The notes: generated from the letters alone by a model not told the origin. A stretch of DNA of 60,940 nucleotides from Virgibacillus aidingensis (GCF_010994035.1 NZ_WIXN01000007.1:130408-191347); one strand, 5' to 3'; shown: positions 16,762 through 26,319, numbered from the stretch's first letter. Made by a program: numbers and translations.

Positions 16762-18107
16762 AAAATAACCTCCCCTGCCAAGGCCTTTTCCGTTTTATCC
16801 AGGCCCCGTTTAAAGCGGCGAATCAATTCATCTGCCTCCCCCTTTGTTATGGTAAGCGGCGGAGCAATGATGACCGCGTCTCCATCTATACCGCGTTTAC
16901 CCGCATTTGCCGGATACACGAGCAGTCCTTCTGCAAAATTTGCATTAACCACTTTATTCACAAGATTAACCTTCCTTGGAAATGGCTGTTTTGATCGTTT
17001 GTTCTTTACAAATTCTATACCAATAAGTAATCCTTTCCCCCGCACATCGCCAATAATCTCACTTGCTTCGGCAATTCTTTCCAGCTTCTCCCGTAAATAC
17101 GAGCCCTTTTGGGCAGCATTTTCCACGAGTTTATTTTTTTCAATATAATTTAATACGGCAACAGCGACTGCAGCGGATTGCGGATTGGCGCTAAACGTAT
17201 GCCCGCTCATAATTGAATTTGAACCGTTTAAAATGGGATCCATTACCCTGTCGCTCACAACCGTTGCAGCAATGGGCGTGTATCCGGCACTCAGTCCTTT
17301 ACCTGTCGCCATGATATCCGGCACAACACGAAAATGCTCCATCGCAAACATTTTTCCGGTTCTTCCGGCACCCGTCATAACTTCATCGGCGATAAATAAA
17401 ATATTATATTTGTCGCATAATAATTTCATTTTTTGAAAATAGGTTGCCGACGGTGTTATTGCACCTCCTGCAGCGCCAATAATTGGTTCAGCAATAAAAG
17501 CTGCGATGCGGTCCGCTCCGATCTTCAGAATCTCTTTCTCTAATTCTGCAGCATAGGCTTCATCACATTGTTCTATTGTTTTGCCATTTGCATCCCGGTA
17601 ATAGTAAGGTGCTGAAATAGCAGGATATTTTTGCAGGGTCATTTCAAAACGCTCTCTGCGGGAAAGATGACCGGACATGGATAAAGCACCCATTGTAATG
17701 CCATGATAGCTCATCCAGCGGGATATGATTTTGGTTTTCTCATGCTGCCTTTTCTCCTGCCAGTACTGGATGGCAATTTTCATGGCAGTTTCTGTTGCTT
17801 CCGAACCGCTATTTACGAAAAAAGACCAATTTAACTCTCCCGGTGACAGTTCTTTCAATTTTTTTGCCAGTTTTTCCGCTGCCTCCGTGGAAAATTGAGA
17901 ACGGTAGACAAATGAAACCTTATCTGCCTGCTCCTTCATTGCCTCTGTTATTTCCTTTACACTATGTCCAATGCTTGCTGTTACTGCACCGGATGATCCG
18001 TCAATATATTCTTTGCCCTTTGTATCGTATAAATAAATTCCTTTGCCATGGGTAACCACAGGATATTCCCGGTTCAACACAGGTTTGATTAAATATGAAT
18101 CACTCAT
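16758..18107 (-). CDS. yodT: Class III PLP aminotransferase (YodT-like)
   Basis: A 449-residue class III aminotransferase. It has FFVNSGSEATETAMK, the PLP Asp241 in LFIADEVMTGAGRTG and the Schiff-base Lys270 in MATGKGLSAGYTPIA. ATG 18107 follows GGAGGGGGTTAA. It is the first gene of the leftward group and lies divergent from the pucR gene 247 bases away, which suggests PucR control. In the Bacillus subtilis locus the homologue is thought to act in degradation of lysine-derived amino acids. Here the partner CoA-transferase has been deleted, so the pathway downstream of transamination is probably broken or rerouted. Confidence 0.9.
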   Translation of the reverse strand: MSDSYLIKPVLNREYPVVTHGKGIYLYDTKGKEYIDGSSGAVTASIGHSVKEITEAMKEQADKVSFVYRSQFSTEAAEKLAKKLKELSPGELNWSFFVNSGSEATETAMKIAIQYWQEKRQHEKTKIISRWMSYHGITMGALSMSGHLSRRERFEMTLQKYPAISAPYYYRDANGKTIEQCDEAYAAELEKEILKIGADRIAAFIAEPIIGAAGGAITPSATYFQKMKLLCDKYNILFIADEVMTGAGRTGKMFAMEHFRVVPDIMATGKGLSAGYTPIAATVVSDRVMDPILNGSNSIMSGHTFSANPQSAAVAVAVLNYIEKNKLVENAAQKGSYLREKLERIAEASEIIGDVRGKGLLIGIEFVKNKRSKQPFPRKVNLVNKVVNANFAEGLLVYPANAGKRGIDGDAVIIAPPLTITKGEADELIRRFKRGLDKTEKALAGEVIL

Positions 18108-18354
18108 TTAACCCCCTCCAATCTCAACTTGCTATGTATTATTATTAAAAATTTCTGTATAATAAAATTATAGCAAATACAGCTTCCGTATCTATTCGAC
18201 GAACTTTCAAAAAAGCGATCTGATTTTTATACAAGATGTATAAGGAACTTACGCAGCTTTTGCACGGGTCAGAATACACAGGGATAGAAACCGGTAAATT
18301 TAAGGGATTGCCTTCCACATTGCATTATGTTCTTTACACATATCCTTTGAGGGA

Positions 18355-20007
18355 GTGAGAAAAATAGCGATTACAGTAAGAAGCGCTCTGCAGCTGCCAA
18401 TCATGAAGAATACCAAGTTAGCGGCCGGACAGCACGGGCTTGACAATCAAATAAAATGGGTAACCATTGTAGAAGTGCTTGAAGATATTCAAAGACTGCA
18501 AAAAGGGGAATTTTTAATTACAACAGGGTTTAAATTGCTGGAAGATGAAGATAGAATGGATGTTTTCCATGACCTGCTGAAATCAAATTTTCTCTCGGGC
18601 GTTGCCATTTATACAAGCTTCTATATGGAGAAAATCCCTCAAAGTTTTATAGAACTTGCAGATGCGGGTGATTTGCCAATAATCGAAATTCCAACAGACA
18701 TTAATTTTTCCGAAATAACAAAAGCGATCCTCGAGCAAATCGTGAATAATCAAATGTATTTACTGGAACAGTCGGAAAAAATTCATCGGGAATTGACTGA
18801 TTTAATTTTAAATGACCAAAGCCTGCAGGAGGTTACGGAGCGACTGGGGCAATTGACTGCTTCTGAAACAGTTATCTTCAATGCCCATCATGATATCATT
18901 CATGCCAACGATGTGCAGCAAAACAACGTTGTAATTTCCTCCAGCAGGATCACCATCAATCAGCATGAATCCGATCTAACCAATTATTTAAACTTGAGCG
19001 TAAAGACAGAAACAAAAACCCTTTTTTCCCTGGACAATTACGTCATTACGATTCATCCCATTCTTGCCAAGCGAACCAGCTTTGGCTGGATTGTGATGAT
19101 CAAGCCAAAAGCTGCGTGGCAAAAATTGGACGACATTGCCATGGAGCGGGCAACATCCATTTATGCAATGGAATTTTTGAAACAAGCCGCCATTGAAGAA
19201 ACACGGTTACGCATTCAGAGTAATTTTCTCGATGATATTTTCCATCAAAATTATGGGAATGAAAATATCATTAAGGAACGTGCACGAAAGCTCAATTATG
19301 ATCTTTCTGTAAATCAGACTGTATTTCACGTAACATGTAAACAATCCGAGAAAATGAATACAAAGATAATGGACAGACTCTACTATATTACGGAACAAAT
19401 GCTCACCCAAAAAAATAAGCAGCATATCATACAAAGGAAATTTCATTCGCTTATTTTTTTAACCAATGTGGCCGGCGAAACAAAGAAAAATAAATACAGG
19501 CATTGTATTTCCCTGGCTGAGGAATTGCACAAAGAATGGAAATATCATTTCCCCGAGGTCGATATGATAGTCGGGATTGGGAAAGACTATAACCAAATAG
19601 AGCTGTTGGGAAAAAGTGCAAATGAGGCACAATATGCCATTGAATTAAGCGATTTAATCAGCCCCGCATCACAGGTGGTACATTATGGGGATCTTGGCAT
19701 GTATGACTTGCTTTTGGAAATGAAAAGAAACGGAATACATTTACAATCCATGTATGAAAGCAGTATGAACGGGCTGTTGAGGCAATCCGCGAAAGAAATT
19801 GATTTAATAGAAACCATGGAGATGTATTTTAAAAATAATCAGAGCATCCGGCAGACGGCGGAGGAATTATTTATTCATCGTCATACATTAAGATACAGGC
19901 TCAATCAGATCGAAGCGAAAACAGGGCTAAATCTTAAATCAGCTGACGATCGACTGAAGCTGGAATTAAGTGTGATGGCGTATAAATTGGATGAAATATT
20001 AACATGA
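18355..20007 (+). CDS. PucR-family transcriptional regulator
   Basis: A protein of about 550 residues. Residues 5-125 form the PucR (purine catabolism regulator-like) N-terminal domain with ITVRSALQLPIM, EFLITTGFKLL and DLPIIEIPTDINFSE. A middle GGDEF-like/CdaR region follows, and the C-terminal helix-turn-helix is at about 498-545 (FKNNQSIRQTAEELFIHRHT and LRYRLNQIEAKTG). It typically activates divergent catabolic operons in response to a metabolite. The start is uncertain: GTG 18355 is the first usable codon, but the GAGGGA site nearly touches it. Divergent orientation to the yodT-like gene argues that it regulates that amino acid operon. Confidence 0.9.
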   Translation: MRKIAITVRSALQLPIMKNTKLAAGQHGLDNQIKWVTIVEVLEDIQRLQKGEFLITTGFKLLEDEDRMDVFHDLLKSNFLSGVAIYTSFYMEKIPQSFIELADAGDLPIIEIPTDINFSEITKAILEQIVNNQMYLLEQSEKIHRELTDLILNDQSLQEVTERLGQLTASETVIFNAHHDIIHANDVQQNNVVISSSRITINQHESDLTNYLNLSVKTETKTLFSLDNYVITIHPILAKRTSFGWIVMIKPKAAWQKLDDIAMERATSIYAMEFLKQAAIEETRLRIQSNFLDDIFHQNYGNENIIKERARKLNYDLSVNQTVFHVTCKQSEKMNTKIMDRLYYITEQMLTQKNKQHIIQRKFHSLIFLTNVAGETKKNKYRHCISLAEELHKEWKYHFPEVDMIVGIGKDYNQIELLGKSANEAQYAIELSDLISPASQVVHYGDLGMYDLLLEMKRNGIHLQSMYESSMNGLLRQSAKEIDLIETMEMYFKNNQSIRQTAEELFIHRHTLRYRLNQIEAKTGLNLKSADDRLKLELSVMAYKLDEILT

Positions 20008-20012
20008 TGGGG

Positions 20013-20236
20013 GAGGCTGAGACAGAACGCTGGGTAAAAATAGAAAAGACAAACAATCTATCATATTAGCTCCGGAAATATACATAGACTCCATTGAGAG
20101 CAAAGGCATCGGTAAGACCGTTAAAGACGAGTCACCATGGCGAAAGCGGAGTATACTTCCGGAGCGGGTTTTAAGCTTAGTGTATAAGGATGTGCGGGTT
20201 TCTGTTTTCTAAAATTGTTTTGTCCCAGCCGCTTTT
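20013..20236. repeat. Long palindromic intergenic repeat, degenerate copy 1
   Basis: The element is bounded by GGCTGAGACA and TGTCCCAGCC (inverted ends with one G-U) and contains an internal palindrome with GCTCCGGAAATATAC on the left and GTATACTTCCGGAGC on the right. It closely parallels copy 2 at 21676-21911. The right end is followed by CTTTTTT, so in RNA the paired ends could act as the pucR terminator. It fills the whole convergent spacer between pucR and the ABC ATPase gene. Confidence 0.8.
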
Positions 20237-20237
20237 T

Positions 20238-20978
20238 TCACAACACTTTACTCAAAAACTCCTTCGTTCTTTCCTCTTTTGCCTGATCAAATATTTGCTC
20301 AGGAGGTCCGACTTCTGCAATTTTTCCTTTATCCAGAAAGGCGACACGGTCGGCCACTTCACGGGCAAACCCCATTTCGTGCGTAACGATCACCATCGTC
20401 ATTCCTTCTTCAGCAAGCTCCTTCATGACACCGAGCACCTCTCCCACAAGTTCGGGATCAAGCCCTGATGTCGGTTCATCAAACAACATAATCTTCGGCT
20501 TCATGGCAAGCGCCCTTGCGATTGCTACCCGCTGCTGCTGACCGCCGGATAATGTATTTGGATAAACATGTACTTTGTCAGACATTCCCACCTTTTCCAG
20601 ATACTCCTTTCCCAGCTTGACAGCTTCTTCTTTCTTTAGTTTTTTTACATACACAGGTGCTTCAATGACATTTTCCATTACAGTCATATGCGGAAACAGA
20701 TTAAAATGCTGAAACACCATCCCGGTACGGGTGCGGATTTTATTCAAATCATCCTGTTTTACATCAATCTCTTTTCCTTCCAGTGAAATCTGTCCGCTCT
20801 GCTTCATTTCCAGGAAATTCAGGCACCGCAGTAATGTGCTTTTGCCAGAGCCGCTCGCCCCGATCAGGCAGACCACTTCACTTTCATGCACTTCCAGATC
20901 CACATCTTTCAGTACATGCAGCTTGCCGAAATACTTGTTTAACTTTTTCACCTCAATCATCTTTTTTGTATTACTCAT
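20238..20978 (-). CDS. Polar amino acid ABC transporter ATP-binding protein
   Basis: A 246-residue ABC ATPase of the GlnQ/HisP class. Walker [13 protein letters not shown] is near residue 36, the Q-loop in [11 protein letters not shown], the signature [15 protein letters not shown], Walker [15 protein letters not shown], and the H-loop in [10 protein letters not shown]. It powers amino acid uptake together with the permease and lipoprotein encoded upstream. Its start overlaps the end of the permease gene by 8 bases, showing translational coupling. The exact substrate (glutamine, cystine, other polar amino acid) cannot be assigned. Confidence 0.95.
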   Translation of the reverse strand: MSNTKKMIEVKKLNKYFGKLHVLKDVDLEVHESEVVCLIGASGSGKSTLLRCLNFLEMKQSGQISLEGKEIDVKQDDLNKIRTRTGMVFQHFNLFPHMTVMENVIEAPVYVKKLKKEEAVKLGKEYLEKVGMSDKVHVYPNTLSGGQQQRVAIARALAMKPKIMLFDEPTSGLDPELVGEVLGVMKELAEEGMTMVIVTHEMGFAREVADRVAFLDKGKIAEVGPPEQIFDQAKEERTKEFLSKVL

Positions 20979-21639
20979 GTTTCACACCTCTTTCACTTCT
21001 GGCTAAATAGCGTTCCACCCGGTTGACAATAAAGGTTAATATGAGCACAAGAACTAAATAATATATTCCGACAATGACATACGATTCCATCGCCATACCT
21101 GTAGATGATTGAATTCTTTGCGCCCGGTTGAACAGTTCCTGAAACCCGATAAACGCTACGAGAGAAGAATCTTTCAGGGCAATGATAAATTGATTGCCAA
21201 GTGGCGGGATAGCACGTCTTAATGCCTGAGGCAGCACAATTCTGCGCATGGACAGGGTATAATTCATGCCAAGGCTCCGTGCTGCTTCGGACTGGCCGCG
21301 ATCCACCGACTGGATGGAACCCCTGAAAATTTCCGCAATATAAGCACCATTATGTACACCCAAAGCAATCCCGCCGGATAAAAACCTCCCGAGATCAATA
21401 AATTGCACCAGACCAAAGTATAAGACGAAAATCTGTACAACCAGTGGTGTGCCGCGAATAATATTAATATATAAATCCGCAATAAATATTAATATTTTAT
21501 ACTTGGAAACTTTCATAAAGGCAAATATTAAGCCGATAATCACGCCAATGACAATCCCCAGCAATGTAATTTGTATCGTTGCAAATATAGCGTCATAATA
21601 TCCTGGCAATGTTTCTGTAAACAATTCCCAAAAGGACAT
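20971..21639 (-). CDS. Polar amino acid ABC transporter permease
   Basis: A 222-residue membrane permease of the His/Glu/Gln type with about five transmembrane segments (for example [27 protein letters not shown]). The EAA loop reads [21 protein letters not shown] and docks the ATPase. ATG 21639 is preceded by GGGAGG 8 bases away; a further in-frame extension upstream lacks one. A 236-bp palindromic repeat separates it from the binding-protein gene upstream, so transcription may be attenuated between the two. Confidence 0.93.
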   Translation of the reverse strand: MSFWELFTETLPGYYDAIFATIQITLLGIVIGVIIGLIFAFMKVSKYKILIFIADLYINIIRGTPLVVQIFVLYFGLVQFIDLGRFLSGGIALGVHNGAYIAEIFRGSIQSVDRGQSEAARSLGMNYTLSMRRIVLPQALRRAIPPLGNQFIIALKDSSLVAFIGFQELFNRAQRIQSSTGMAMESYVIVGIYYLVLVLILTFIVNRVERYLARSERGVKHE

Positions 21640-21675
21640 GAACAAACCTCCCTGAAGCCGTTGTTGAAATAGAAA

Positions 21676-21911
21676 GGGCTGGGACATAACTAAAGTAATT
21701 TATTCTAAATACGAACGATGAACTAAATTAGCGGAGGAAATATACGTAGACTCCTGCGGGAAGCAGGAGATCGGTGAGACCCCACAGGGCGTCAGCCCGA
21801 GGAGGCTCACCACTCCCCCGCGGAAAGCGAAGTATATTTCCGGAGCGGGTTATAGGTGCTGATTATTATTGTTCGGATTTTACCTTGATAAAAATACTTT
21901 TGTCTCAGCCT
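21676..21911. repeat. Long palindromic intergenic repeat, well-preserved copy 2
   Basis: Ends GGCTGGGACA and TGTCTCAGCC are inverted. Inside, GCGGAGGAAATATACG and GAAGTATATTTCCGGAGC face each other, and CTCCTGCGGG faces CCCGCGG, with GGTGAGACC / GGCTCACC nested within. The element therefore folds into a long branched hairpin. It resembles intergenic repeats that I recall as common in Bacillaceae genomes. It lies inside the ABC transporter operon, between the binding-protein gene and the permease gene. Confidence 0.85.
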
Positions 21912-21920
21912 CCGCCTGTA

Positions 21921-22742
21921 TTATTCCAGAATGTTTTCCCCGAACCATTTTTGGCTGATTTCATCATATGTCCCATTTTCGATGACTACTTCCAGCGCCC
22001 GGTTTATTTCATCCAGTAATTCCTGATTTCCTTTCCTTACCGCGGCCCCAATATGTTCATCAAAAACCCGGTCACCTACGGCTTTTACAGGAAGATCCTG
22101 CTCCTCGATTTGCAGAAGTCCGACAAACTTATCCGTCATGACCGCATCCAGTCTATCTGTCCCGGCCGCCAAATCCGTAATGGCTACGTTATCGCTTTGA
22201 TAGGTTGCCAGATTGTCTTCATCAATGTATTCAAGCACCAGATCTTCATAAGTACTTGCTGTGATCACACCGACATTCCTGCCGACTAGGTCATCCATGC
22301 TTTCAATATCATCCGTATCTTCATGAACAAATATAACCCCGCCGGATACATAATAAGGTTCTGAAAAATCAACTGCTTCTGCCCGTTCTTCCGTAATCGT
22401 CAAACTGCCCATAATGACATCAAGGCGGTCACTATTCACCTCTTCAATCAGCGCTCCAAAATCCTGGGTAAAAACCGGGTTCGGCTCCAGTCCCATTTCC
22501 TCGGCAATCGCATTTCCGAGATCCACTTCAAACCCGGCCATTTCACCGTCCAATTCTTCATAGTTAAATGGCTTGTATAACCCGCTGGAACCAAAAGTCA
22601 ATTTTCCTTCTTCCGTTGTAGTTACCGTGGCAGCATCCCCTGTTTCTGCATCGGTGGATGCCTCTTCACCGCCACCACAGGCTGTTAATATAATTAAAAA
22701 AATAATAGTGATCGGGAAATAAAATCGTTTTCTTTTAGCCAT
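21921..22742 (-). CDS. Amino acid ABC transporter substrate-binding lipoprotein
   Basis: A 273-residue extracellular solute-binding protein family 3 member. The signal peptide carries lipobox LTACGG (Cys22), followed by an acidic, threonine-rich linker. The fold starts with LTFGSSGLYKPFNYEELDG, contains the family motif GFEVDLGNAIAEEMG and the SLTITEERAEAVDFSEPYY segment, and ends with IENGTYDEISQKWFG. It is anchored outside the membrane and delivers a polar amino acid to the permease encoded after the repeat. ATG 22742 follows AAAAAGGGGTTAATAAC. Confidence 0.93.
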   Translation of the reverse strand: MAKRKRFYFPITIIFLIILTACGGGEEASTDAETGDAATVTTTEEGKLTFGSSGLYKPFNYEELDGEMAGFEVDLGNAIAEEMGLEPNPVFTQDFGALIEEVNSDRLDVIMGSLTITEERAEAVDFSEPYYVSGGVIFVHEDTDDIESMDDLVGRNVGVITASTYEDLVLEYIDEDNLATYQSDNVAITDLAAGTDRLDAVMTDKFVGLLQIEEQDLPVKAVGDRVFDEHIGAAVRKGNQELLDEINRALEVVIENGTYDEISQKWFGENILE

Positions 22743-23288
22743 GTTATTAACCCCTTTTTACATATTTAAAAATGTATACATATTCCTTAGTGGAACAGAC
22801 CAATTTACATTAAGTATGGAAAGGAAAAAACACCTCCTGTTAAATGGTGCTGCCCGCCGAGCAGTCCTCACATAAACAGCGTGTTAAAACGCTTACAATA
22901 TTTGTGTTTAAACCATCATAAAGTGACTAAGTCGTTAAACTTCTGTTCCCTGCTGATCTTTTTACCGTAAAGCAAGCTGTCCGGCAATAACTCCAGTACA
23001 ATTATTACTTTGATTAGGAATATTAAGATAACTATACATAAAGCAAGTGTACGTGTCAATGTTCCATATAAAAAATTCCCTTTATTCCGAAACTTAATAA
23101 ACATTTTACCAGTACCAGGGCTGCTTTTCATTATCCAATTTATTATATTGCAGCTGGTTTTTTTGTACGAAATGTATAAAAGAAATTTTAAATGAAATTT
23201 TATAAGAGCGGTAATTGCTTCAGGTGCAATCCAAGTTTTGCAGAGCTAAATTGCAGGTGTCTTTTTATTTATAAAAGGAGTGCTGATC
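22743..23288. other. Spacer of about 550 bases without a supported gene
   Basis: This spacer holds the divergent upstream regions of the amino acid transporter and a small plus-strand gene. A cre-like sequence (minus strand TGTAAGCGTTTTAA, 22884-22897) departs from the consensus at one key position. A short stem CTGC...GCAG lies at 22848-22864. The open frames here are low-complexity and unconvincing. Confidence 0.5.
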
Positions 23289-23513
23289 ATGACTGACAAT
23301 AAGTCGAGCGAAGGTAAGAAAACAATAAGTGCTGGTACAGTGATATTTATTGCTGACGTTTCCGATGCACTCAAAGTATTAAAAGCAGTACAACACGAAG
23401 CAAGGAAAGCTACTACTGCATTGAAAGAACTTGAAGAGCAGCAGAATAAGAATATGTCTTCTCCGAGACAATTGCCCGTTAAACCTAGAAGGAACGTCTA
23501 CATTAGGTCATGA
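23289..23513 (+). CDS. Small hypothetical protein, 74 residues
   Basis: I do not recognise this protein. ATG 23289 is preceded by AAAGGAG at an 8-base distance, which is good support for translation. The sequence starts MTDNKSSEGKKTISAGTVIF, has a predicted amphipathic helix in the middle (ALKVLKAVQHEARKATTALK), and ends in a basic tail rich in Pro and Arg. No signal peptide or membrane segment is seen. It lies just ahead of an acidic lipoprotein gene and a decayed HNH nuclease, a patch that looks like accessory DNA. Confidence 0.6.
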   Translation: MTDNKSSEGKKTISAGTVIFIADVSDALKVLKAVQHEARKATTALKELEEQQNKNMSSPRQLPVKPRRNVYIRS

Positions 23514-23607
23514 TAAGTAATGACCAGAACAGTGTCTATTTTTAGTATTGCATAAACCTTCCAATTGAATCATAATAAACCTATACATAGGTATAGGGGG
23601 AATAATG

Positions 23608-24240
23608 ATGAAAAAGCTTTTCATCCTGTTTTTAGCTGTCTTATTTTTAGCAGCTTGCGGATCCGATGAAGAAGATACTGAAGCAGTTACAGAAAAAGAG
23701 CCTGAACAGGAAATTGAAGAAGAAGTTGAAAAAGAAACTGAAGAAGAAGTTGAAGAAGAAGTTGAAGAAGAAACTCAAGAAGAGGAAAAAACAACTGAAG
23801 AAACAACAAAAGAAGCTGCAACTGAAGAAGAATCAGAAGAGCCGGTTGAAGAAGAAACCTCTTGGGATGATGTGAAAAATATGAATAACATAGTAGGCAA
23901 TAGCAATAAAGACTTCACTGAGCTAACTGACAGCAGTCCTTCAGAGGTAAGAAACGACAACACTGGGAATTGGAGATATATAACCATATCCGAAAATGTG
24001 GACATGGAAGAATATGCATTGTCTTATGAAGAATTACACATGAATGAAGATGAGGTACATTTTATTATTAATTTTAATTATAATACAACTACGATGCTTA
24101 ACAATCTAGATGGCCTTTTGTATCTAGATGTGTATGAATACGAAGACGGTGAAGAACACGATGCATCAACCCTGGCAAGTGGGGTATTTCTAAAGAGCTA
24201 TGCCGTATATCCTGATGGGGACATAGAAGAAGTGGAATAA
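23608..24240 (+). CDS. Glu-rich lipoprotein of unknown function
   Basis: About 210 residues. The N-terminus MKKLFILFLAVLFLAACGS is a clear lipoprotein signal with Cys at position 17. Residues about 20-90 are an extremely acidic, low-complexity linker of repeated EEE, EEV and EET units. The C-terminal 120 residues form a compact domain beginning SWDDVKNMNNIVGNSNKD with several Tyr-rich strands (LLYLDVYEYEDGEEHD). It is probably anchored to the outer face of the membrane with the acidic tether crossing the wall; acidic surface linkers are common in salt-tolerant bacilli. ATG 23608 is 7 bases after GGGGG. I cannot name a family. Confidence 0.8.
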   Translation: MKKLFILFLAVLFLAACGSDEEDTEAVTEKEPEQEIEEEVEKETEEEVEEEVEEETQEEEKTTEETTKEAATEEESEEPVEEETSWDDVKNMNNIVGNSNKDFTELTDSSPSEVRNDNTGNWRYITISENVDMEEYALSYEELHMNEDEVHFIINFNYNTTTMLNNLDGLLYLDVYEYEDGEEHDASTLASGVFLKSYAVYPDGDIEEVE

Positions 24241-24255
24241 AATAACACCAACATT

Positions 24256-24286
24256 AAGACACTACTTAAAAGTAGGTGTCTTTTTT
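24256..24286 (+). terminator. Rho-independent terminator after the Glu-rich lipoprotein gene
   Basis: The stem AAGACACTACTT / AAGTAGGTGTCTT (one bulge) is followed by TTTTTT, 15 bases after the stop codon. Confidence 0.8.
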
Positions 24287-24323
24287 AATGGTGATAAACA
24301 TAAGTCAACAGGTAAGTGACACA

Positions 24324-24610
24324 GGCTTCTATCAAACAAAAGAATGGCGTGCCTGCAGGAATGGATACTACAATCACATGCACGGACGAGAGGTGTGAAT
24401 CTCCAGGCAACATAGCCCATCATACAATTTATTTAACTCTTGCAAACTATACTGATCCAAAAATATCTTTGAACTGGGATTATTTAGAGTTATTATGTGG
24501 GGACTGTGACAACAAAGAGGCATAAGACAGAGAGTGCGACGGTTGATGGGCTGGAGTTTAATGAGAATGGGGAATTGGTGCCAGTAGGCAGCCCCCTATT
24601 TCTAAATTGA
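24324..24610 (+). pseudogene. Decayed phage-type HNH endonuclease with two frameshifts
   Basis: Three reading frames combine into one HNH protein. Frame one gives GFYQTKEWRACRNGYYNHMHG, the next RCESPGNIAHHTIYLTLANY and ISLNWDYLELLCGDCDNKE, and the third RHKTESATVDGLEFNENGEL ending at TGA 24610. The HH of IAHHTIYL and the Cys pair of LLCGDCDNK are the nuclease and zinc elements typical of HNH enzymes next to phage terminase genes. Frame changes occur near 24400 and 24518, each fitting a one-base loss or gain. No other phage genes are nearby, so it is a relic of an integrated element. Confidence 0.75.
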
Positions 24611-24691
24611 CTGACAACTCACCGTAACCGTCCGCCCCAGTTTCAATTTAAAAATTAAGTCACCTATGCTATGACTGCATAACTTTTATAA

Positions 24692-24746
24692 GGGGGGACC
24701 CCTGATTTTTTCCTAATTGACTTCTGTAATACATCAGGGACCCCAT
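24692..24746 (-). terminator. Hairpin downstream of the tct operon
   Basis: GGGGACCCCTGAT (24694-24706) pairs with ATCAGGGACCCC (24733-24744) with one bulge, about 30 bases beyond the tctA stop on the minus strand. The U-tract is weak. It is the probable end of the tctCBA transcript. Confidence 0.6.
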
Positions 24747-24777
24747 TAATACTTATTCAATAAACCTTTTCACAGGT

Positions 24778-26295
24778 TTAGCCCTGTGCCTTTCTGTGTT
24801 TCACTCTCCTGGACTGCCAGATCGTAAATGCGATCGACAGCACAGCCAGAATTAAAAACACAAGCGAAATCGGCCGGGAAAAGAACAGCGTCCAATCCGG
24901 ATCTGCCATAAATGCCCGACGTAAATTTACTTCGGCAATCGGGCCCAGTATTACACCAATGATGATCGGCGCTAAAGCGAATTTATATTTTGTAAACAAA
25001 TAACCTATAATTCCTATTACAAATAACAGATAAATATCCGTAATGCGGTTATTTAAAACAAAGGTACCTGTTACACAAAGCACCATGATCAGCGGAAATA
25101 AAATTTGCGTTGGTACCTCCGTGACTCGGACAAACAACCGGATACCCAAAAATTGTGTAATAAGCATGAAAAAGGATGCAACCAAAAATGCAATGAAAAT
25201 ACCGCCGACAATATTTGGCTCATTCGTAATCAGCAGTGGTCCCGGATTTATGCCGTGCACCATCAGGGCCGATAACAAAACTGCAGTTACCGCTGAACCG
25301 GGAATTCCCAAGGCAATCGTTGGAATTAAGTCGCCGCCCACGGTGGAGTTGTTTCCGGCTTCGGAAGCCACTACCCCCTCATCATGTCCTGTTCCAAACT
25401 TTTCAGATTCCTTCGACCACTTTTTTGCCTGGTCATAGGCAATGATATTTGCAATACTGCCGCCAGCACCCGGGATCGCTCCAATAATTGATCCAATGGC
25501 TGATGAACGGATCAGGTTAACCGGTTTCTTTATAATGGACATAAACGTCTCTTTGGGCTTTAGCACAAATTTCATACTTTTCATTTTATCTTCCTGTTTT
25601 TGTTGAATATCACTGACCAGTTCAGTCCGCTCCACAGAATTCATTAACCTTGAAATGGCAAACATGCCAATTAGTACAACAAGAAATGGAATCCCTGCAC
25701 GGAGTACATCCACATCAAAAGTAAAGCGGGTAATGCCGGCAATCGGATCTGCACCGACTGTAGCAATCAGGAGACCAAATAATCCGGCAATCAGTCCTTT
25801 TAAAATGGATTCCCCTGTCACACTCGCAATAATCGTTAACGCAGCGACAATTAAAGAAAACATTTCCCATGGTCCAAATTGCAAAGCAAAATTGGCTACC
25901 TGAGGTGCAATGGCAATAAGTACAACAAGACTAATAATTGAACTGAGAAAGGAAGCCCAAATCCCAAGAGATAACGCTTTTCCCGGCTGCCCTTTCCGTG
26001 ACATCGGGTATCCATCAAATGTAGTTGCTACCGCGGAAGGAGTCCCGGGGATTCCCAGCAGTGCTGCTGTAATCAGACCCCCGGACATCCCCCCGACCGT
26101 AACAGCCACCATTGCTGCTACACCCATAATCGGCTCCATTCCGAATGTCAATGGGAGTGTAAGCACAATAGCCATCGTTACAGTAAAACCCGGGATCAGC
26201 CCTGCGAGAATACCGGCAACAACGCCTAATAATATAACAATTAACATATCTATTTGAAAAATTTCGCTTACACCAAGTAAAAATAAATCCGCCAT
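24778..26295 (-). CDS. tctA: Tripartite tricarboxylate transporter large permease TctA
   Basis: A 505-residue polytopic membrane protein with about twelve hydrophobic segments. The TctA signature GLIPGFTVTMAIVLTLPLTF follows the first helix, AALLGIPGTPSAVATTFDGY is the conserved loop, and the duplicated GSIIGAIPGAGGSIANIIAY and TIALGIPGSAVTAVLLSALM motifs complete the two halves. It forms the sodium- or proton-driven channel with TctB. The start is ATG 26295, 9 bases after AAGGG; an ATG three codons upstream is too close. Transcribed after tctC and tctB in one operon; the hairpin at 24692-24746 probably ends it. Confidence 0.95.
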   Translation of the reverse strand: MADLFLLGVSEIFQIDMLIVILLGVVAGILAGLIPGFTVTMAIVLTLPLTFGMEPIMGVAAMVAVTVGGMSGGLITAALLGIPGTPSAVATTFDGYPMSRKGQPGKALSLGIWASFLSSIISLVVLIAIAPQVANFALQFGPWEMFSLIVAALTIIASVTGESILKGLIAGLFGLLIATVGADPIAGITRFTFDVDVLRAGIPFLVVLIGMFAISRLMNSVERTELVSDIQQKQEDKMKSMKFVLKPKETFMSIIKKPVNLIRSSAIGSIIGAIPGAGGSIANIIAYDQAKKWSKESEKFGTGHDEGVVASEAGNNSTVGGDLIPTIALGIPGSAVTAVLLSALMVHGINPGPLLITNEPNIVGGIFIAFLVASFFMLITQFLGIRLFVRVTEVPTQILFPLIMVLCVTGTFVLNNRITDIYLLFVIGIIGYLFTKYKFALAPIIIGVILGPIAEVNLRRAFMADPDWTLFFSRPISLVFLILAVLSIAFTIWQSRRVKHRKAQG

Positions 26296-26319
26296 GTTCA
26301 CCATCCCTTTATAAAAAAA

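Noticed and set aside
22884-22897. cre site for the amino acid ABC transporter
   Set aside because: One of the conserved positions (the C of the final CA) is wrong and the gene type is not a usual CcpA target, so I did not count it.
22916-23131. 71-residue minus-strand open frame with one hydrophobic stretch
   Set aside because: No ribosome binding site, low-complexity AT-rich composition, and no context to support it.
23666-23875. Lysine-rich open frame on the plus strand
   Set aside because: It is a shifted reading of the Glu-rich linker of the lipoprotein gene; GAA runs read as AAG/AAA in another frame.
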